From Capitulum mitella (taxonomy: Eukaryota; Arthropoda; Thecostraca; Pollicipedomorpha; Pollicipedidae), in NCBI GenBank assembly GCA_030062745.1, contig CP099839.1:9608118-9672117 (forward strand): DNA of 64,000 nucleotides, written 5' to 3'. Below the pieces are notes generated by a model that saw nothing but the letters and a program-made list of their open reading frames with translations, ran no database searches and was not told where the DNA came from. This document shows positions 1-11,477 of the stretch, piece after piece. The position numbers and the translations under genes are program-made. Numbering within the stretch: the stretch's first letter is position 1; every line of letters starts with the position of its first letter.

Positions 1-1461
1 CTTAATCTTCAAAGATGGCCGCCACGAAACAAAACGTTTGCTGACCGTTAGTGCGGCCTAGAAATTTCCAGGAGATATGCGCCCCCGTGTAGTTTTTGGT
101 CACGTTCTATTGTGATTATTTAGCACTTTGGCGCCATGCTCTGATGCTAAAATGAGGTTTTTAATGATCAAAATTCATTGTCTTTCAGGCCTTTCCAAAG
201 AGAAATAACATTGATGCCGGCGCCATGCTCTTTGCAATTTGCCGAGACCACGGTTTTACATTACATACCAAAGATAAGGGTGCAATGGTAAACGTCCCTT
301 ACAGATACTCGTGTTCAACCAATGGCCAAAGGGTGTTCCACCTTGGTCGACTTTTAATAAATAGAACTGGTTGGTCTAAAAAATGTCAATGGAAAGGAGC
401 TGTTGATACACATTTTATAAAAAAACGTCTTCTTCAGAAGAACACCAGGGTTCGTTAGGCGGCGCCCGATCGTGACGTGACGTGACACATAGCAGTCGTA
501 CATGGGCAGTTTCAGAACAACCGCCAAGACGAGTCTTCCACATTCTCTCAGACTTCCCTTAAAACTAGTGTAACGGGTTGTACTGGGTCCTCATTCCAGT
601 TTTTCAGTTTGTAAAGCCGTGAGGCCAAGAGGTCACGAGACACAAACGATCGAAAATGTATGCTGAAGGCCGACGACCAACTACGCATTCAGATATATCT
701 CCATCATCAAAAACGTTATGAGAACAAAGCTACGTATCGTTAAAAGGAAAACAACGAATGTGCTTTCGTAACATTTGACCTTATCAGGTCGAATTCGTAA
801 ACTCAAAATCATCACGCATTTTTTCAAGATGAATACCAAACGCATTTTGCCTGTTTCGATTTCATTCAAATTCGCGCACAAAATAGGTGACAATGTTTGT
901 AACATACTGACAAAATTTGATTTTGTAATGGGAACTGCTTGGGGCAACGGGGGACCTGTGTCATGACCTGATTTGAGCCGTCTGCCTATTTACCTCGGTT
1001 TATTCCAAAATATGAGCAATGTGGATATCGTCTGAAAGCATCTACCATGTGGAATACATGTACGACATCAATAGTCACCTTTCATTATGTTTTCGTGTGT
1101 TTCACCCCTCGCCAGTGTACGGCATTTCGACAGCTTCGGTGGCGCATGGGGGACAAGATCCCCTGGACATTGGCCCCTAATTGAGCTAGAGTCACGAAAC
1201 AAAGTAACTGTCTTGCTCGTCATGAGAGGAAGCAAGTGATATCCGCTTTTAAGGTTTTAGGTCAACCAGTGCCCTTCCACGTCACGTAAATGACCCGAAA
1301 TTGGTGAAAATCGCGAGGAGTTTTGTTTGGAGGGCAACATAACAAAATGCTTTACAGTTAGAGGAGCAAGGAAAGACACAGGATTCAATGAGCCCTTGCA
1401 AATCTAATGTTACCCTTCATGGCCACCTTCGGTCAAATACAGGTCAGGTACATTATTATAC
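1..1461. other. Intergenic sequence, no gene recognised
   Basis: No open reading frame here resembles a family I know, and the longest ones are short and lack splice context. The first bases (about 11-22) carry AAGATGGCCGCC, a YY1-type motif usually found just downstream of animal promoters, so the start of a gene lying outside the window is possible but unsupported. The base composition is mixed, with many GACCT/AGGTC words on both strands. Confidence 0.5.
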
Positions 1462-1490
1462 GTTATTTGACCTGGTACAGGTCAAATAAC
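1462..1490. repeat. Perfect inverted repeat, 13-bp arms
   Basis: GTTATTTGACCTG at 1462-1474 is followed by GTA and then its exact reverse complement at 1478-1490. The DNA could form a hairpin, and each arm carries a TGACCT half-site. It may be the core of a small palindromic repeat; no function can be read from it. Confidence 0.8.
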
Positions 1491-1653
1491 GCCAAATCCT
1501 TTGGCCGCCTGGAACGGCATATAATCTGAAGCCCTCTGGGACTATTAAATGATCATGAGTAAGTCGGATTAGTTTAAAATGGATGCAAAGTTCGAAATCA
1601 GTACCTCAAAATACCCTTAAATCGGCACGAGATCAAAAAGCTCATCTTAAGTT

Positions 1654-1676
1654 ACCCGAGGTCATTAACCTCGGGT
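1654..1676. repeat. Perfect palindrome, ACCCGAGGT arms
   Basis: ACCCGAGGT, the five bases CATTA, and ACCTCGGGT form a perfect inverted repeat. It contains AGGTCA and, like the palindrome about 180 bp upstream, is built around an AGGT/ACCT core. Probably a remnant of the same kind of local repeat. Confidence 0.7.
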
Positions 1677-2214
1677 GACCTTAAATGGGTCACGTATGTA
1701 GTGAAACCCATAGGTGTGGTTTGTTTACACGTAATTTGACCTCAGCTGGTGTCCTGAGTTATTCGCTTTTGGTGAATTCGAGACTTTCCGACATTTTGGA
1801 CAAAGTTGGCCTTGGCCTCGCAGAAGTCCACGAATGACGTCATAGGTCAGTGACCTGACATGGCCCGGACTCGATTCGTGTCCAAATGTGTCGGTATGCG
1901 TGCCTTCGAGGATACTGCAAGCTTTGGCGCGCTATTCCGCTCCGTTTTTCTGCGGTTCCGAAAAAGCCGAGGGGTGCATCACCCTCCCTTTACACTGGCT
2001 AAAGTTATTAATGACGAACATCCCCTGTTCTGCAGATAGTCTCTAACATCGCACCACCCGGAGAGCAGCGGCCTAACAACGGTCGTGGATGGACCGTGAG
2101 ATGGCCAGATATTGACTCCAAGTTAGTTTTCCGGTTACCGCGTATCGCACTCAAGACAAAGATCACGTTTTTTATGTGTCGGGGAAGATATCGCACAGGG
2201 GGCAAACAGTCTCA

Positions 2215-2234
2215 CAGATAGGTTAACCTATCTG
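2215..2234. repeat. 20-bp perfect palindrome
   Basis: CAGATAGGTTAACCTATCTG reads identically on both strands. The arm recurs directly afterwards (GCAGATAGGC near 2244-2253). It lies about 50 bp from the dispersed repeat that starts near 2265, so it may mark the edge of that element. Confidence 0.75.
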
Positions 2235-2264
2235 CCTAACCTCGCAGATAGGCAGTCTCGCAAA

Positions 2265-2565
2265 TAACCCGCTTGGCAGTCGGCGCCATGCACGCCCGAC
2301 TGGGTGGGTTGTCCGCCCTCCACTCTAACTCACGAACGGTTGGTCGCATGATAAACATAAGCACACCGTTAGAAAGCTCGTGACGAGTAGAACTCGACAC
2401 TGATCTCATTGTTAGTTTTGGATAATATGTAAGCCATTTACGCTCCAAATATGTTTTCCCATAGCCGACTGCATGAGACCGAGAAACGGCCATCTCAAGG
2501 GCTGTGACTTATAAATTCTAAATAAAGGCACCAGCGGACAGGTAAAAGTCCGCAGATGTCGGTAC
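2265..2565 (+). repeat. Dispersed repeat, copy 1 (about 300 bp)
   Basis: This segment is similar, in reverse orientation, to 45484-45760 inside a domino intron. Shared blocks include GGCGCCATGCACGC, AATATGTAAGCC, CATAGCCGAC, CTCAAGGGCTGTGA, AAAGGCACCAGCG and AAAAGTCCGCAGATG in the same order. No protein is preserved between the copies. It looks like a short non-autonomous interspersed element of unknown class. Confidence 0.65.
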
Positions 2566-2796
2566 ATGTCTAATTTCTCTGATTTGTTTAATATATATGA
2601 GGAAATATTGAATTAAAGACACGGCAATTTTGACACCGCTACGCTGCTGTAGCCGAACACGGTATGAAATTTAGGGAGAACTAATTTTAGTGTTCCTTTA
2701 TTTTTGCAAAATAAACCTTCCGAAGTGTTGTTTCTTTATTCCAATGGTTCTTGTGATGGTTTCACGTGCTTAAATGTTGAAAAATATCACTTATTT

Positions 2797-2905
2797 ATAT
2801 ATTTATCCATGTATATATATATATATATTTATATCTACATATATATATATATATGATATATATATATTTATTTATTTCATATTACTTTTGATATATATAT
2901 TATCT
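2797..2905. repeat. (TA)n-rich microsatellite
   Basis: Long runs of alternating TA are interrupted by TTTATT and CATG. It gives only a low-complexity I/Y/F open reading frame. Between here and about 4280 nothing else gene-like was seen. Confidence 0.85.
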
Positions 2906-4282
2906 ACACGATTGGTGGGGCTTTATTCGCGAGAGCCTGTTTATTTCCAAAGGATGCAATTTTTTAATTTTTTTGTGTTTCTTGATATTATTCGCAACTG
3001 TGCGAGTCAGTTCTACTATTTATTACCGGATCTGAGTCATTCATCACCGATTTTAAAGGCAGTGCATTTTGGCTTATGAGAGTTATTCGTGACCTGACCT
3101 CAGGCCAGCCGTCGGAGATCATTGGAACTTTGCCAGTTGGCGGAAACTGAATGTCTGTATCTCCCCACACTCAAATCGTTTGAACATTCTGTCAGTTTCC
3201 GAAAAATGATATGTATTGAAAACGGTTTTACCTTGGGTCAATGACGCGGAAAATTTCCCAAAAAATCTGAGATAGAAGATTTGTTGCATTTACCAAAATC
3301 TCTAACCCCTGAAAGTTTTATTGTGATGTCACCTTTTCTGAAGAAGTTACAGGGCGCCAAACTATTTTTTGTGTGCATTGGTGTCACCCGTTTTGTGTGT
3401 GAATTCAAATGAAATCGAAACAAGCAAAATGCTTTGATCTTCATCTTGAAAAAAAGCCATGAGGTCAAATTTTCAAATGTGACCTGACAAAAGTGAGACA
3501 GCACACTTTTACGGAAACGCATTCCTTGGTTTTTCGTCTTTGTAATAATATATAGCTTTGTTCTTATGGCGTTTTTGATGATGGAGCATAGGGGCATGCG
3601 TAGTTGGTTGTCGGCATTGACCTCACATTTTCAGTGACCTGTATCTCTTGACGTCACGACTTGATAAACCCAAAAATCGAAATCAGGACCCAGTGCAGCC
3701 CTATACACCAATTCATAGCGAAATCTGGGGTAGTGTGGCGGACTTTTCTTTCCTCACCTTGGTGATTTCACCTCGAGTTACCCAAACAGGACACGGTCAT
3801 AAGGGGCCAACGGGAAAACCACGGGAAATCACTTTGAACTTCAGTAAGTGCAGGGTTTAGACATAATGTATATCACACACTAGCTTCTACGGCTACAGGC
3901 CACAACTTGACTATCTCAGTTCAAAACCTGTGTCATGGTGGTGCATTCCTTTAACAAGAACGGCATCTTGCCTGCAGCCTACTCCAGCCCCAGCTACCGT
4001 ACCAGGCGCGGTAGAGGGTAGAAGACAGGCGCTATGGACGACGCCCCGACCGCCGACCACGGCCGAAGCAGGAGCATCCCTGGACTTGACCGCCGATCTT
4101 AACACCGGACACCGGCACTCATGGCTACGCAGCAAATGCCGCACACAACAGCACCGCCTATTGCACCGTCAGACTGCACCGCATGTCGTCTTGAGGTATC
4201 GCTTGCGGTCAGCTGGGAAATATATGTGCACTGACAGACGAACTTGTTTTTTTCAGGCTCTCCGAGGTAACGGTGTATCTAA

Positions 4283-4304
4283 TCACACCGTATATGCGGT
4301 GTGA
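4283..4304. repeat. Short inverted repeat, 8-bp arms
   Basis: TCACACCG, then TATATG, then CGGTGTGA. The arm word recurs in the flanks (CGGTGT near 4271, GACACCGC near 4303). It is a small hairpin of unknown role. Confidence 0.5.
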
Positions 4305-4439
4305 CACCGCAGACGCGCACGACGTACATCACAGTGCTAAAATATGCCTATCGAGCAGCCTGACTCCAGTAAAAGTTTTGATGTGATGGGCCATTCAGAC
4401 CTCCTGACAGGGGTGTCGATTTGTATACTTTTGAGGGGC

Positions 4440-4496
4440 CCTGGCCCACCCAATGCTGATTTGGGCCCACCCAATGTTGGTTTCGGCCCGCCCAAT
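4440..4496. repeat. GCCCACCCAATG repeated motif (3 copies)
   Basis: Three near-identical words of the form GGCCCACCCAATG lie one after another about 24 bp apart. They fall in the flank of the retroelement fragment that starts near 4850. No function can be assigned. Confidence 0.55.
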
Positions 4497-4849
4497 GTTT
4501 TCTGCTAGTTCTAAAGGAAAATGAGTAAGAATAACGAAAAGAACGGTTGGAATAAATAAGATATAGGCAGAAAGTAAAGAATAAAGTATAAATCGACATA
4601 TCATCTATCTTTTGTCTTCTATTTATATATATCTGTATACATGGGGATAAATGCAATTTTTAATTTGATAAACAGTAACAAAAACTTAAACTCCTTTTAA
4701 AAGAATAAATTTCCGTTGGTCAAAATAAAATGGGCTAAATCCGTTGAGAAACACACATTTGAGGGGAGGTTAGGTTGTCGGGCTCGCGGCTCGGCCCCTC
4801 CAATCATTTACAGAAATCGACATCCCTGCCTCCTGACAAAATTCAGCCT

Positions 4850-5935
4850 TCACGGTACTGACACTTTCTGGTCTTCGGCATATCTTTACGACCACACTCA
4901 GAGCGTCAGCATTACTGACAGCCTAGGAAACGCGAAGCTTTATGCAAAGCTCCTAAATAGCGTGGGAGTTGTCCGGGGATCGGTGTTGGGACCATCGCTC
5001 TGCTGCATTTCTGCTAATGACCTCAGCCTTGTCGCCATCGGACAGTGATAATCCAATGCGCAGACAACATCGAAATATTAGTCAGTGGTAAAACATCTCA
5101 AATCCAAGCGCTGTCAATGGGATGGAATGCACCCTGGCCTCTCTTGATGGGTATCTGGTTCCGCGTGAACGGGCTTAAAGCAAAGTCGGAAAACGTAACT
5201 ACTGGTCTTCGGCAGCCGCCAAAATTCGCGGAACTCTCTTAACCTCCGCATCAAATTTCGCGTTTATGACCTTGTACTTGTGCTTGACTTGTACCTTGTA
5301 CCTTGTACTTGACCTTGCACTACGCCTTGTACGGAAGTTAAAAATCTAGGACTTGTTTTCCACAGCAATCTCACTTGGAGATCTCATTTTTTCTCCTTGT
5401 TAAAAGGTCTTTCGGTCTTTTGTCTGGTCTGTCACATCTCGGAAACCAATGACCTCCTACTGTCATCTCCACCATGGTCAACGCTCTGGTCCTGTCGCCG
5501 CTCCATTATTGCATCACTGTTTACGAGAACAGAACCATGAAAAATCTGGCTGGAATACAAAAGGTGATTAAATTTGCAATGAAAATGGTATTTAGACGTA
5601 AAAAAATGATCACGTGACGGAACTGCTTGAGAACTTGGCAGGCTGTCCGCGGGAGGTATCGTGAAGTACTGCACTCTCACCTTGACTCACAAAGTACTCT
5701 GTCCGGATGACCCCGGGGTGCTCGCCCAAAGCTTGATAAAATTTGCCAAGACCCGCGAGCGACGTACGGAGCGGGACGATGATCTTCATGTCCGTAGGTC
5801 CTGGAATGACATGGGCAGGCGGCGGTTCTGTTGCCGGGCGGTTGCCCAATATAACGCTCTCTCGCTTGAGATGAAGCGGATCCCCGTCCCACGCCTCGGG
5901 GCGCGTTGAGACGCCACCTGCTGGAGGGCTCGGCT
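4850..5935 (+). pseudogene. Dead non-LTR retrotransposon reverse transcriptase (CR1/Jockey-like)
   Basis: Broken reading frames on the plus strand together match the palm and C-terminal part of a CR1/Jockey-type reverse transcriptase. Recognisable pieces in order are YLYDHTQSVSITDSLGN, GSVLGPSLCCISANDLS, a decayed YADD box now reading QCADN near 5052, LVSGKTSQIQAL, WFRVNGLKAKSE, LGLVFHSNLTWRSH near 5347-5390, and the tail RRRFCCRAVAQYNALSLEMK near 5820-5875. The catalytic aspartate pair is damaged and several frameshifts and stops separate the pieces, so the copy is inactive. The endonuclease and ORF1 parts are absent, as in a 5'-truncated copy. The superfamily call comes from memory of motif layout. 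Confidence 0.75.
5269..5333 (+). repeat. CTTGTAC/CTTGACC simple repeat inside the retroelement
   Basis: A run of CTTGTACCTTGTACTTGACCTT-like words interrupts the reverse transcriptase reading frame just before the LGLVFHSNL piece. It is a microsatellite expansion within the dead element. Confidence 0.6.
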
Positions 5936-6983
5936 ATTACTTAACTCACCCGTATGCCGTTCTGACGTTGGACCGGAAAAACCACGAGTGCATTTGTGGA
6001 TTGCCCGAATATATGTCTGCTGTCTATTATCTGTTTTAGTGTTTTACGGTTAAGGAATCACTGTTTATTCCACGCACGCCCTTAACACTCGTAACTGAGC
6101 AGCTGAAAAAAGGCAATCGAGAACACGTCCAAGCGTGAAAACATTATCCAAGGAACGGTTGTTCAGATGGACGGAAAGTACGTAAGAAAAAGAAATGTAG
6201 ATACTGCGTGTGTTCATGCCAAGTGGTTACGCAGTTATTAGCCGCCAAAGGCATCGCAGCCGGGCTAGCAGGTGAAGACTCCACACAGTATCTTGTTACT
6301 ACCCAGTATTCTTTCCGGCTAGCTGTGAAACTGGAGAAACCACTCCACATGTATTCAGAATCCATATTCCAGTACTGAACAACAATGTGCTGTTCTGCAC
6401 AGTGGCGTAGCGAGGGTGCGGTCCAGGAGGGAGCGAGCTCAAATATATGGCCCCCACGAACCTCAAATTGGGAAAACCTCTCATATTTTCCCACTCTGTT
6501 TTCACGGCTCCTAAATAAAACCGGACCACGTTCTTGCCTCACCCCCCAGACAGTCACAAAAAATACAACAAATGAAAAGTTTGCATACAGTGATTTTTCC
6601 ACGGTTTTACACATGCGCCCGCGCGCAAAGGCAGACAAGTGGAAGGATGGTAGGAAGGCGGATGGGTGCAATGATGGATGCAACCAGGCGTGCGTGCAGG
6701 CAGGCTGGGCTCAATTCCCAGCGTTTGCACTGGATATTATTCGTTCTATACTCTTGTTGATTTCTGCCCTTCTTCCTGTTTTTCGTTGGCTAGCTGACGT
6801 TTCGCCACATGACCGTGAAATGACATTAGTAACGGACCGGCAATCAGAGGGCAGTCGGTCCCCCGATTTGAGACGAATGACTGACTCCTGACGAGACAAG
6901 ATTTGACACAAAACTCTGGACACCTGAAGCTAAGAGGATGTGTGTCCTAACCTATGAACAAATAAACGGCCCTCGATTCCCTC
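5936..6983. other. Intergenic sequence, no gene recognised
   Basis: The open reading frames here (up to about 180 codons) have no recognisable domain and overlap on both strands. A GTGGCGTAGCGAGGGTG word near 6402 resembles the GTGGCGTGGCCAGGAT word near 10034 and GTGGCGCAGCCAGGAT near 57430, suggesting pieces of a common dispersed repeat. Confidence 0.45.
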
Positions 6984-7163
6984 CCGTGCGCCTCCAATCT
7001 GGACTACTCTCTGAGGCGCACGTATTTTCCTTACCCATCGTTTCCGTGCGCGTCCGCCCATGGCTACTTTCTGAGGCGCACACTTTTTTTCCTTTCGTCG
7101 TCCCCGTGTGTAACCCAGAGGTTCTATCTAAGGCACACCTTTCCTCTCCATCCTTTCCTTTCA
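6984..7163 (+). repeat. 60-bp tandem repeat, three copies, in frame
   Basis: Three units start near 6984, 7044 and 7104, each beginning CCGTG(C/T)G and containing TCTGAGGCGCAC or a decayed form. The period is exactly 60 bases, so the enclosing frame (from 6938) repeats a 20-residue pattern around LLSEAH or LSKAH. A pyrimidine-rich CCTTTC microsatellite follows at 7140-7205. I do not recognise a protein; the in-frame period may be chance. Confidence 0.6.
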
Positions 7164-7560
7164 TCCTTTCCTTTCCTTTCCTTCCCACACATCCTTTCCC
7201 TACATCCTTATCTTACGGCAAGGTGGAAAAGCCGTCGTTATGCACGCAGTTGGACTATTACTGCATAATGTGTTGTCGTTCGCATGTTAGCACGTTTCTG
7301 TTGGCTGTCGGGTTAGAAATGGCGTTTCTGAATCCAGGTGTCTTTTCAGTCAGGTCTGGTTTCAGGCGGGAGCTGGTTTCTGAAGTGGACTGCGATCGGG
7401 GAGCGTTACGATATATTCGCACCCCACAAAACTAAAACGAGTAAAACGCTTTGTGGAGCATGTGACGAACGAGGCCCGCGTCCGCCTCCTTTTAGTCATC
7501 GGTGTGGTTTACATACTGTGAAACTGGAGCAATGCATTTAACCTATTTCTGTCATTACTG

Positions 7561-8876
7561 TACTTACTTAAGACGTCCCATAAAAAGATATCACATTTCT
7601 GTCCTGAATAAGATTCCTCTCCACAACGCGTGACCTGCATTCTATGCATCACGTGAAAGAAAGTCCATGGGAGATTGAGTATGTTTTTCGTTTATGTATG
7701 TCTGTCGTCAACTCGGCATTCTGCATCGTGTTCTGGACGAACATAGAGCAGAAGAGCAAAACTGTCCAAATTTATCTCCAGACAAAATCTACCATCATTA
7801 CTCAGAGAAAATTAAAGAGCACTTTTCAAGCCGCGTTGCTCCAACTAGAAAAACAATACTCAAGTTAACGAAAAAGTTTCAGGCTCACGGGACTGTGGCG
7901 AACCGACGTAAGGGTCATTCTGGCCGTCCCATCGCCGTGTCGGCCCGGAAGGGTCGAAAATGTCTCACACGGCATTGCGAGCGAGTATAAAACCTCGGGT
8001 CGTCGCCTCGGACGACGCTCGGGCATCTCTGAGTCGGCAGCAAATAGATTCTTGAAAGAAAAAACACCATCTGATCACATACAAGATACAAACTCACCAG
8101 ATACTACAATCATCTGACCAAGAAGAAAGACTAAAGCTGTGGACCTGACTGAAGGAGAAGAATACCGCCCTTGATATCTTCATTGACCATCCGTGCTTTT
8201 CCGACGAAGCATATTTTCATCTGTATGGAATGCCTAATCGCCAAAATCACCGCTACTAGGGACAGCAGCCACCAGTGGAATGCGCACAATTTCCTTGCCG
8301 TCACCCAGATTGACTGGTGCGCGATCATCGGGTCCTTCTTCCAAGACGGCCAAAGAAATAACACAATTACTGCAAATCACTAAGTAGTAGTGCTCAGTCG
8401 GTTCTGCGATGGCTGCAGCAGGACGGCGCGCCTGCCACGCGTCTCGGGTAGCTCTGGGGTAACTTCAGGACCACTCTGGGGATCGTGTTGTCTTCAATAA
8501 GACGGCGGTTCCACGACCTGTGCACTCACCGGATCTAACAACCCCAGAGCCTTTTTCTGATGTATCTGAAGGAACGAGCTTAGCAGGAAGCACTCACGAG
8601 TCTTAAAGACCTGAAGTTGAAAATCCGAGAGGCATGCAAGAAGACCCAGCCGGACATATGCGCCCGAGCCGTGAGACAGGTCCTGCGGTGGGCTGAGCTC
8701 TGCGAAACGTAAGAAGGGGAACAGCTCGAGCGCGATGATGCGATAGTGCGATGTGCGTGGACCTTTTGTTACAGGGAGAATTCCCCAGAAGTACAGTTTC
8801 GTTTGAAGGTTTCACGTCCATAACTACCACAGTTAACGACTTTCAAGACGTGGTAACATTTTGGGGACACCCTGTA
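7561..8876 (+). pseudogene. Dead Tc1/mariner-superfamily transposase and element relic
   Basis: The N-terminal piece (about 7694-7990) has a helix-turn-helix with KTILKLTKKFQAHGTVANRR followed by a GHSGRP linker, typical of IS630/Tc1/mariner transposases. The DDE domain follows in broken frames: FSDEAYFHLYG near 8198-8230 (first Asp), WLQQDGAPATRL near 8410-8445 (second Asp), and SPDLTTPEPF near 8525-8555 (third acidic position). A C-terminal helix LKDLKLKIREACKKTQPD lies near 8602-8655. The right end TTTTGGGGACACCCTGTAC (8859-8877) is a classic element terminus (inward GTACAGGGTGTCC). A decayed left end may be the GACGTCCCATAAAAA word near 7572. Stops and frameshifts make it inactive. Confidence 0.8.
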
Positions 8877-8877
8877 C
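8859..8877 (-). repeat. Terminal inverted repeat of the mariner-like relic (right end)
   Basis: Read on the minus strand this is GTACAGGGTGTCCCCAAAA, the terminal motif of many arthropod Tc1/mariner-like elements. It lies about 170 bp past the end of the recognisable transposase. Confidence 0.65.
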
Positions 8878-8898
8878 ATCGCGCTGCATTACTGTCTC

Positions 8899-9725
8899 AG
8901 CACTCCTGACCATCCCAGGGTCTCTGAGTCCCAGGGCTACTGACCGTCTAAGGGCGGCAGGGACCTGGCTGTTTCAGGGATCACAACTGCCCCAGGACCC
9001 TTGACCGTCTAAAGGTCCCTAGCCGTCACAGGACACCTGGCTATCGAGGCCCATTGACCGTCTCAGGGAACCTGGCGATTCCGGGGCCCCTGATTGTCTC
9101 GGGACTCTTGGCTCTCTCGAGACCACCACTGATGATCCCCCTAGGACCTTGACTCTTCCAGAGCCCTGGCTATCCCCGAACCTTTACCGTCACAGGACCA
9201 TTTCCGTTCCGGGGGCTCTGGCCGACCCAAGCTCCCCATTATATCCGGATTCATGACTGTCCCAAGACCATTGACCATTCCTGAGCTCCTGGCCATCCCC
9301 GGGCCCTTGACTGCCCCAGCGCTCTTGGCCGTACCAGGGTCCAGAATCTTCCCAGGACCGCTGGCTGTCGTGGGGCTCATGATTGTCCCGGGGCCCAACC
9401 AACCCGGACCATTGCCGTCCCAGGGCCTTTGGGCGTCGCAGGGCCCTGACTCTCTTAACTTTTCTGACTGTCGCAGAGTTCATGGACATCCAGGGCTTCG
9501 ATCGTCCCAGGACCCCTGGTCGTAAAAGGGCCCCTGACTGCTTCGTGTTCATGAGAGATTTGGGATCCTGGCTGTCTCCGGACCCCTGACAGTCCCAAGG
9601 CCCTTGAAATCCCCGGGGGTCTTTGGTCATTTCCGGACCTCCGAAATGGTTCCGGTTTGTTTCAGGACGTATGACCACCCCAGGACCCCTGACTGTCTCG
9701 GCGCCGCTGGCGGCCTCAACGCGCC
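8899..9725 (+). repeat. Degenerate 18-bp minisatellite (about 40 units)
   Basis: The segment breaks into 18-base units close to GACYGTCCCAGGACCCYT, for example at 9253-9380 where successive units line up without gaps. Because 18 is a multiple of three, long frames open on both strands (for example PGPLTA/PGPLAV-type hexapeptides on the plus strand and a 219-codon minus frame). These are by-products of the repeat and not genes. It starts only about 20 bp after the mariner terminus. Confidence 0.8.
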
Positions 9726-9849
9726 TTGTCGCCCTGCACTTGACTCGTCGGTGATGGTGCAAACCAGGAGCTTGGCTATGAGTTTCACAGGAGGGATGGG
9801 GCCCAGGCGGCTGAAAATGCACTAAAAAATTCATAGCAAAAATTGCCAA

Positions 9850-11150
9850 AGAAACCTAACTAAAAGCGCATTATGAATGGCCGGAGCAAATGGGAGGTCA
9901 ATATTTCCGAGGCTAATATCATTTGGTCCCTGTACCTTCACTACCGAGCAGGAATGCCGCCCACTGAAATGGATTGGGGTGCACGCCTATGTATTATATT
10001 CGGGAATAAAATTCACTGTGGGTGCTCGCTCCAGTGGCGTGGCCAGGATTTCACCAATGAGAGGATCAATGCAAAGCTAATTTCCCGCAACACTAAAAAC
10101 CCTTATGATTTCGGCCATTGTATTTTTGAATTCCTGCAATTTCCATTTCTTGTCATTTCTGGTGCGCCAAGAAACCAAACTTCCAAGGGAGAGCCACAGC
10201 CCTTGGACTACGCCCCTGGCTCACTCCATACGGTCCCATGTCTGATTCACAAATCTTTGGGAGATTTGTAGCAACAGGACCCCCACTGCCTAGCCGGCAC
10301 CGGGGGTGCTGAGGCACCGTGAAATAATGTTAAACTACACCGGTGCTATGGAGTACTGCTATAGATATAACAGGCAAGGTTAAACTGACCAATCTAATGC
10401 CGATAAACTGTAATATAACCAACTGATCAATTGCGAATCCGCTACATAGTCATCCACGCCGCCAATAGTCTGGTAGACAAAGAGCCGGACGACAGTCCAG
10501 TGCGTGACAGGCACAGAGTTCCAGTGCCAGATGGACCAGGTCCTCCTCCTGGTCCATGTCTGACCAGATCTTGATTTCTCTGCATCTGCAATACTTCGGC
10601 CGCTGGGAATATATCTGAATCAGATAGCAATGTAAATCAAAACTGCACAAACCTACCCACTGTCGGTCGTTAGGTCACATATCTTGCGCTACCTGATTCG
10701 GTCTCTGAATTATCCCAGATGAGCTTCTTGAAAGCCAGATCAAAAGGAAAAACAGATACCAGTGCTAACAGCACCTAAGAACCTCGTCTTCCATTCAGCT
10801 TGACAGAACAGATCTGACCTGTGAGCCTTTTTCGTCCAAATGTGGCTGTGTTGTTCAGTAGGGATGCCAGAAAATCTGGCCTCGCTGACTGTCGACGTCC
10901 GGAAGGCATGCCGGAAAAACTAAACGGGATGGGCAATGTCCCCGCCCCCAGAAACTCGCGGGTTAAACGCAAACTGCGGCCGGGTAAGAGCGGCTCGTAT
11001 CACAGCCAGTCAGACTGAGTATTGCACGGTCTGATGGACAACACAAGACACGTAGGTGACAGTGTGGCCAGGTCAGGACAGGTCGTATCACGGCCGGTCG
11101 GACGGGGCATCGCAAGGCCAGATCGACGCAACATCGCAAGCAGCGTTGCA
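9850..11150. other. Intergenic sequence upstream of AGMO, no gene recognised
   Basis: No recognisable coding sequence. A GTGGCGTGGCCAGGAT word near 10034 belongs to the dispersed motif also seen near 6402 and 57430. The last 300 bases before AGMO become rich in CG dinucleotides, as expected of an unmethylated promoter region. Confidence 0.45.
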
Positions 11151-11477
11151 GCATGAAGACAGCATTAATACAGCATAATCCACCAAGTATTGGCCGCAGC
11201 AGCAAACAACGACAAAGAAGATCTCGAAAAAAGTGGCCAGTTGTTTCGGAATCCGATGCGCCGCGCAGGTCCAGGTATCCGGTGGTGTTAGCCGCTGCAG
11301 ACCGTCAGCCGGCGGGGCGGTCGGTCGGCTGCCAGCTGGGCGTCCGTGCGTGGCGCCCCGACCTCCCCGACAGCGCACGTCCCGCGCCGGGCGCGATCGC
11401 AGCCGGCGACAGTGCACGCCCGTGCGGAGGCGGCCTGACTCGGCGCCGTCACCTCAGACCTCTACCAGGCTGCGGCG

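Noticed and set aside
2774-3079. 101-codon frame rich in Y and I
   Set aside because: It is mostly a TA microsatellite.
6144-6683. 179-codon minus-strand frame
   Set aside because: No recognisable motif; overlapped by other frames on both strands and containing a dispersed-repeat word.
7694-7990. Intact host gene with a helix-turn-helix domain
   Set aside because: The rest of a decayed DDE transposase and an element terminus follow directly, so it is the start of a dead transposon.
9190-9849. 219-codon minus-strand frame and 90-codon plus-strand frame with P-G-P-L repeats
   Set aside because: Products of the 18-base minisatellite; the period is a multiple of three so stops are avoided.
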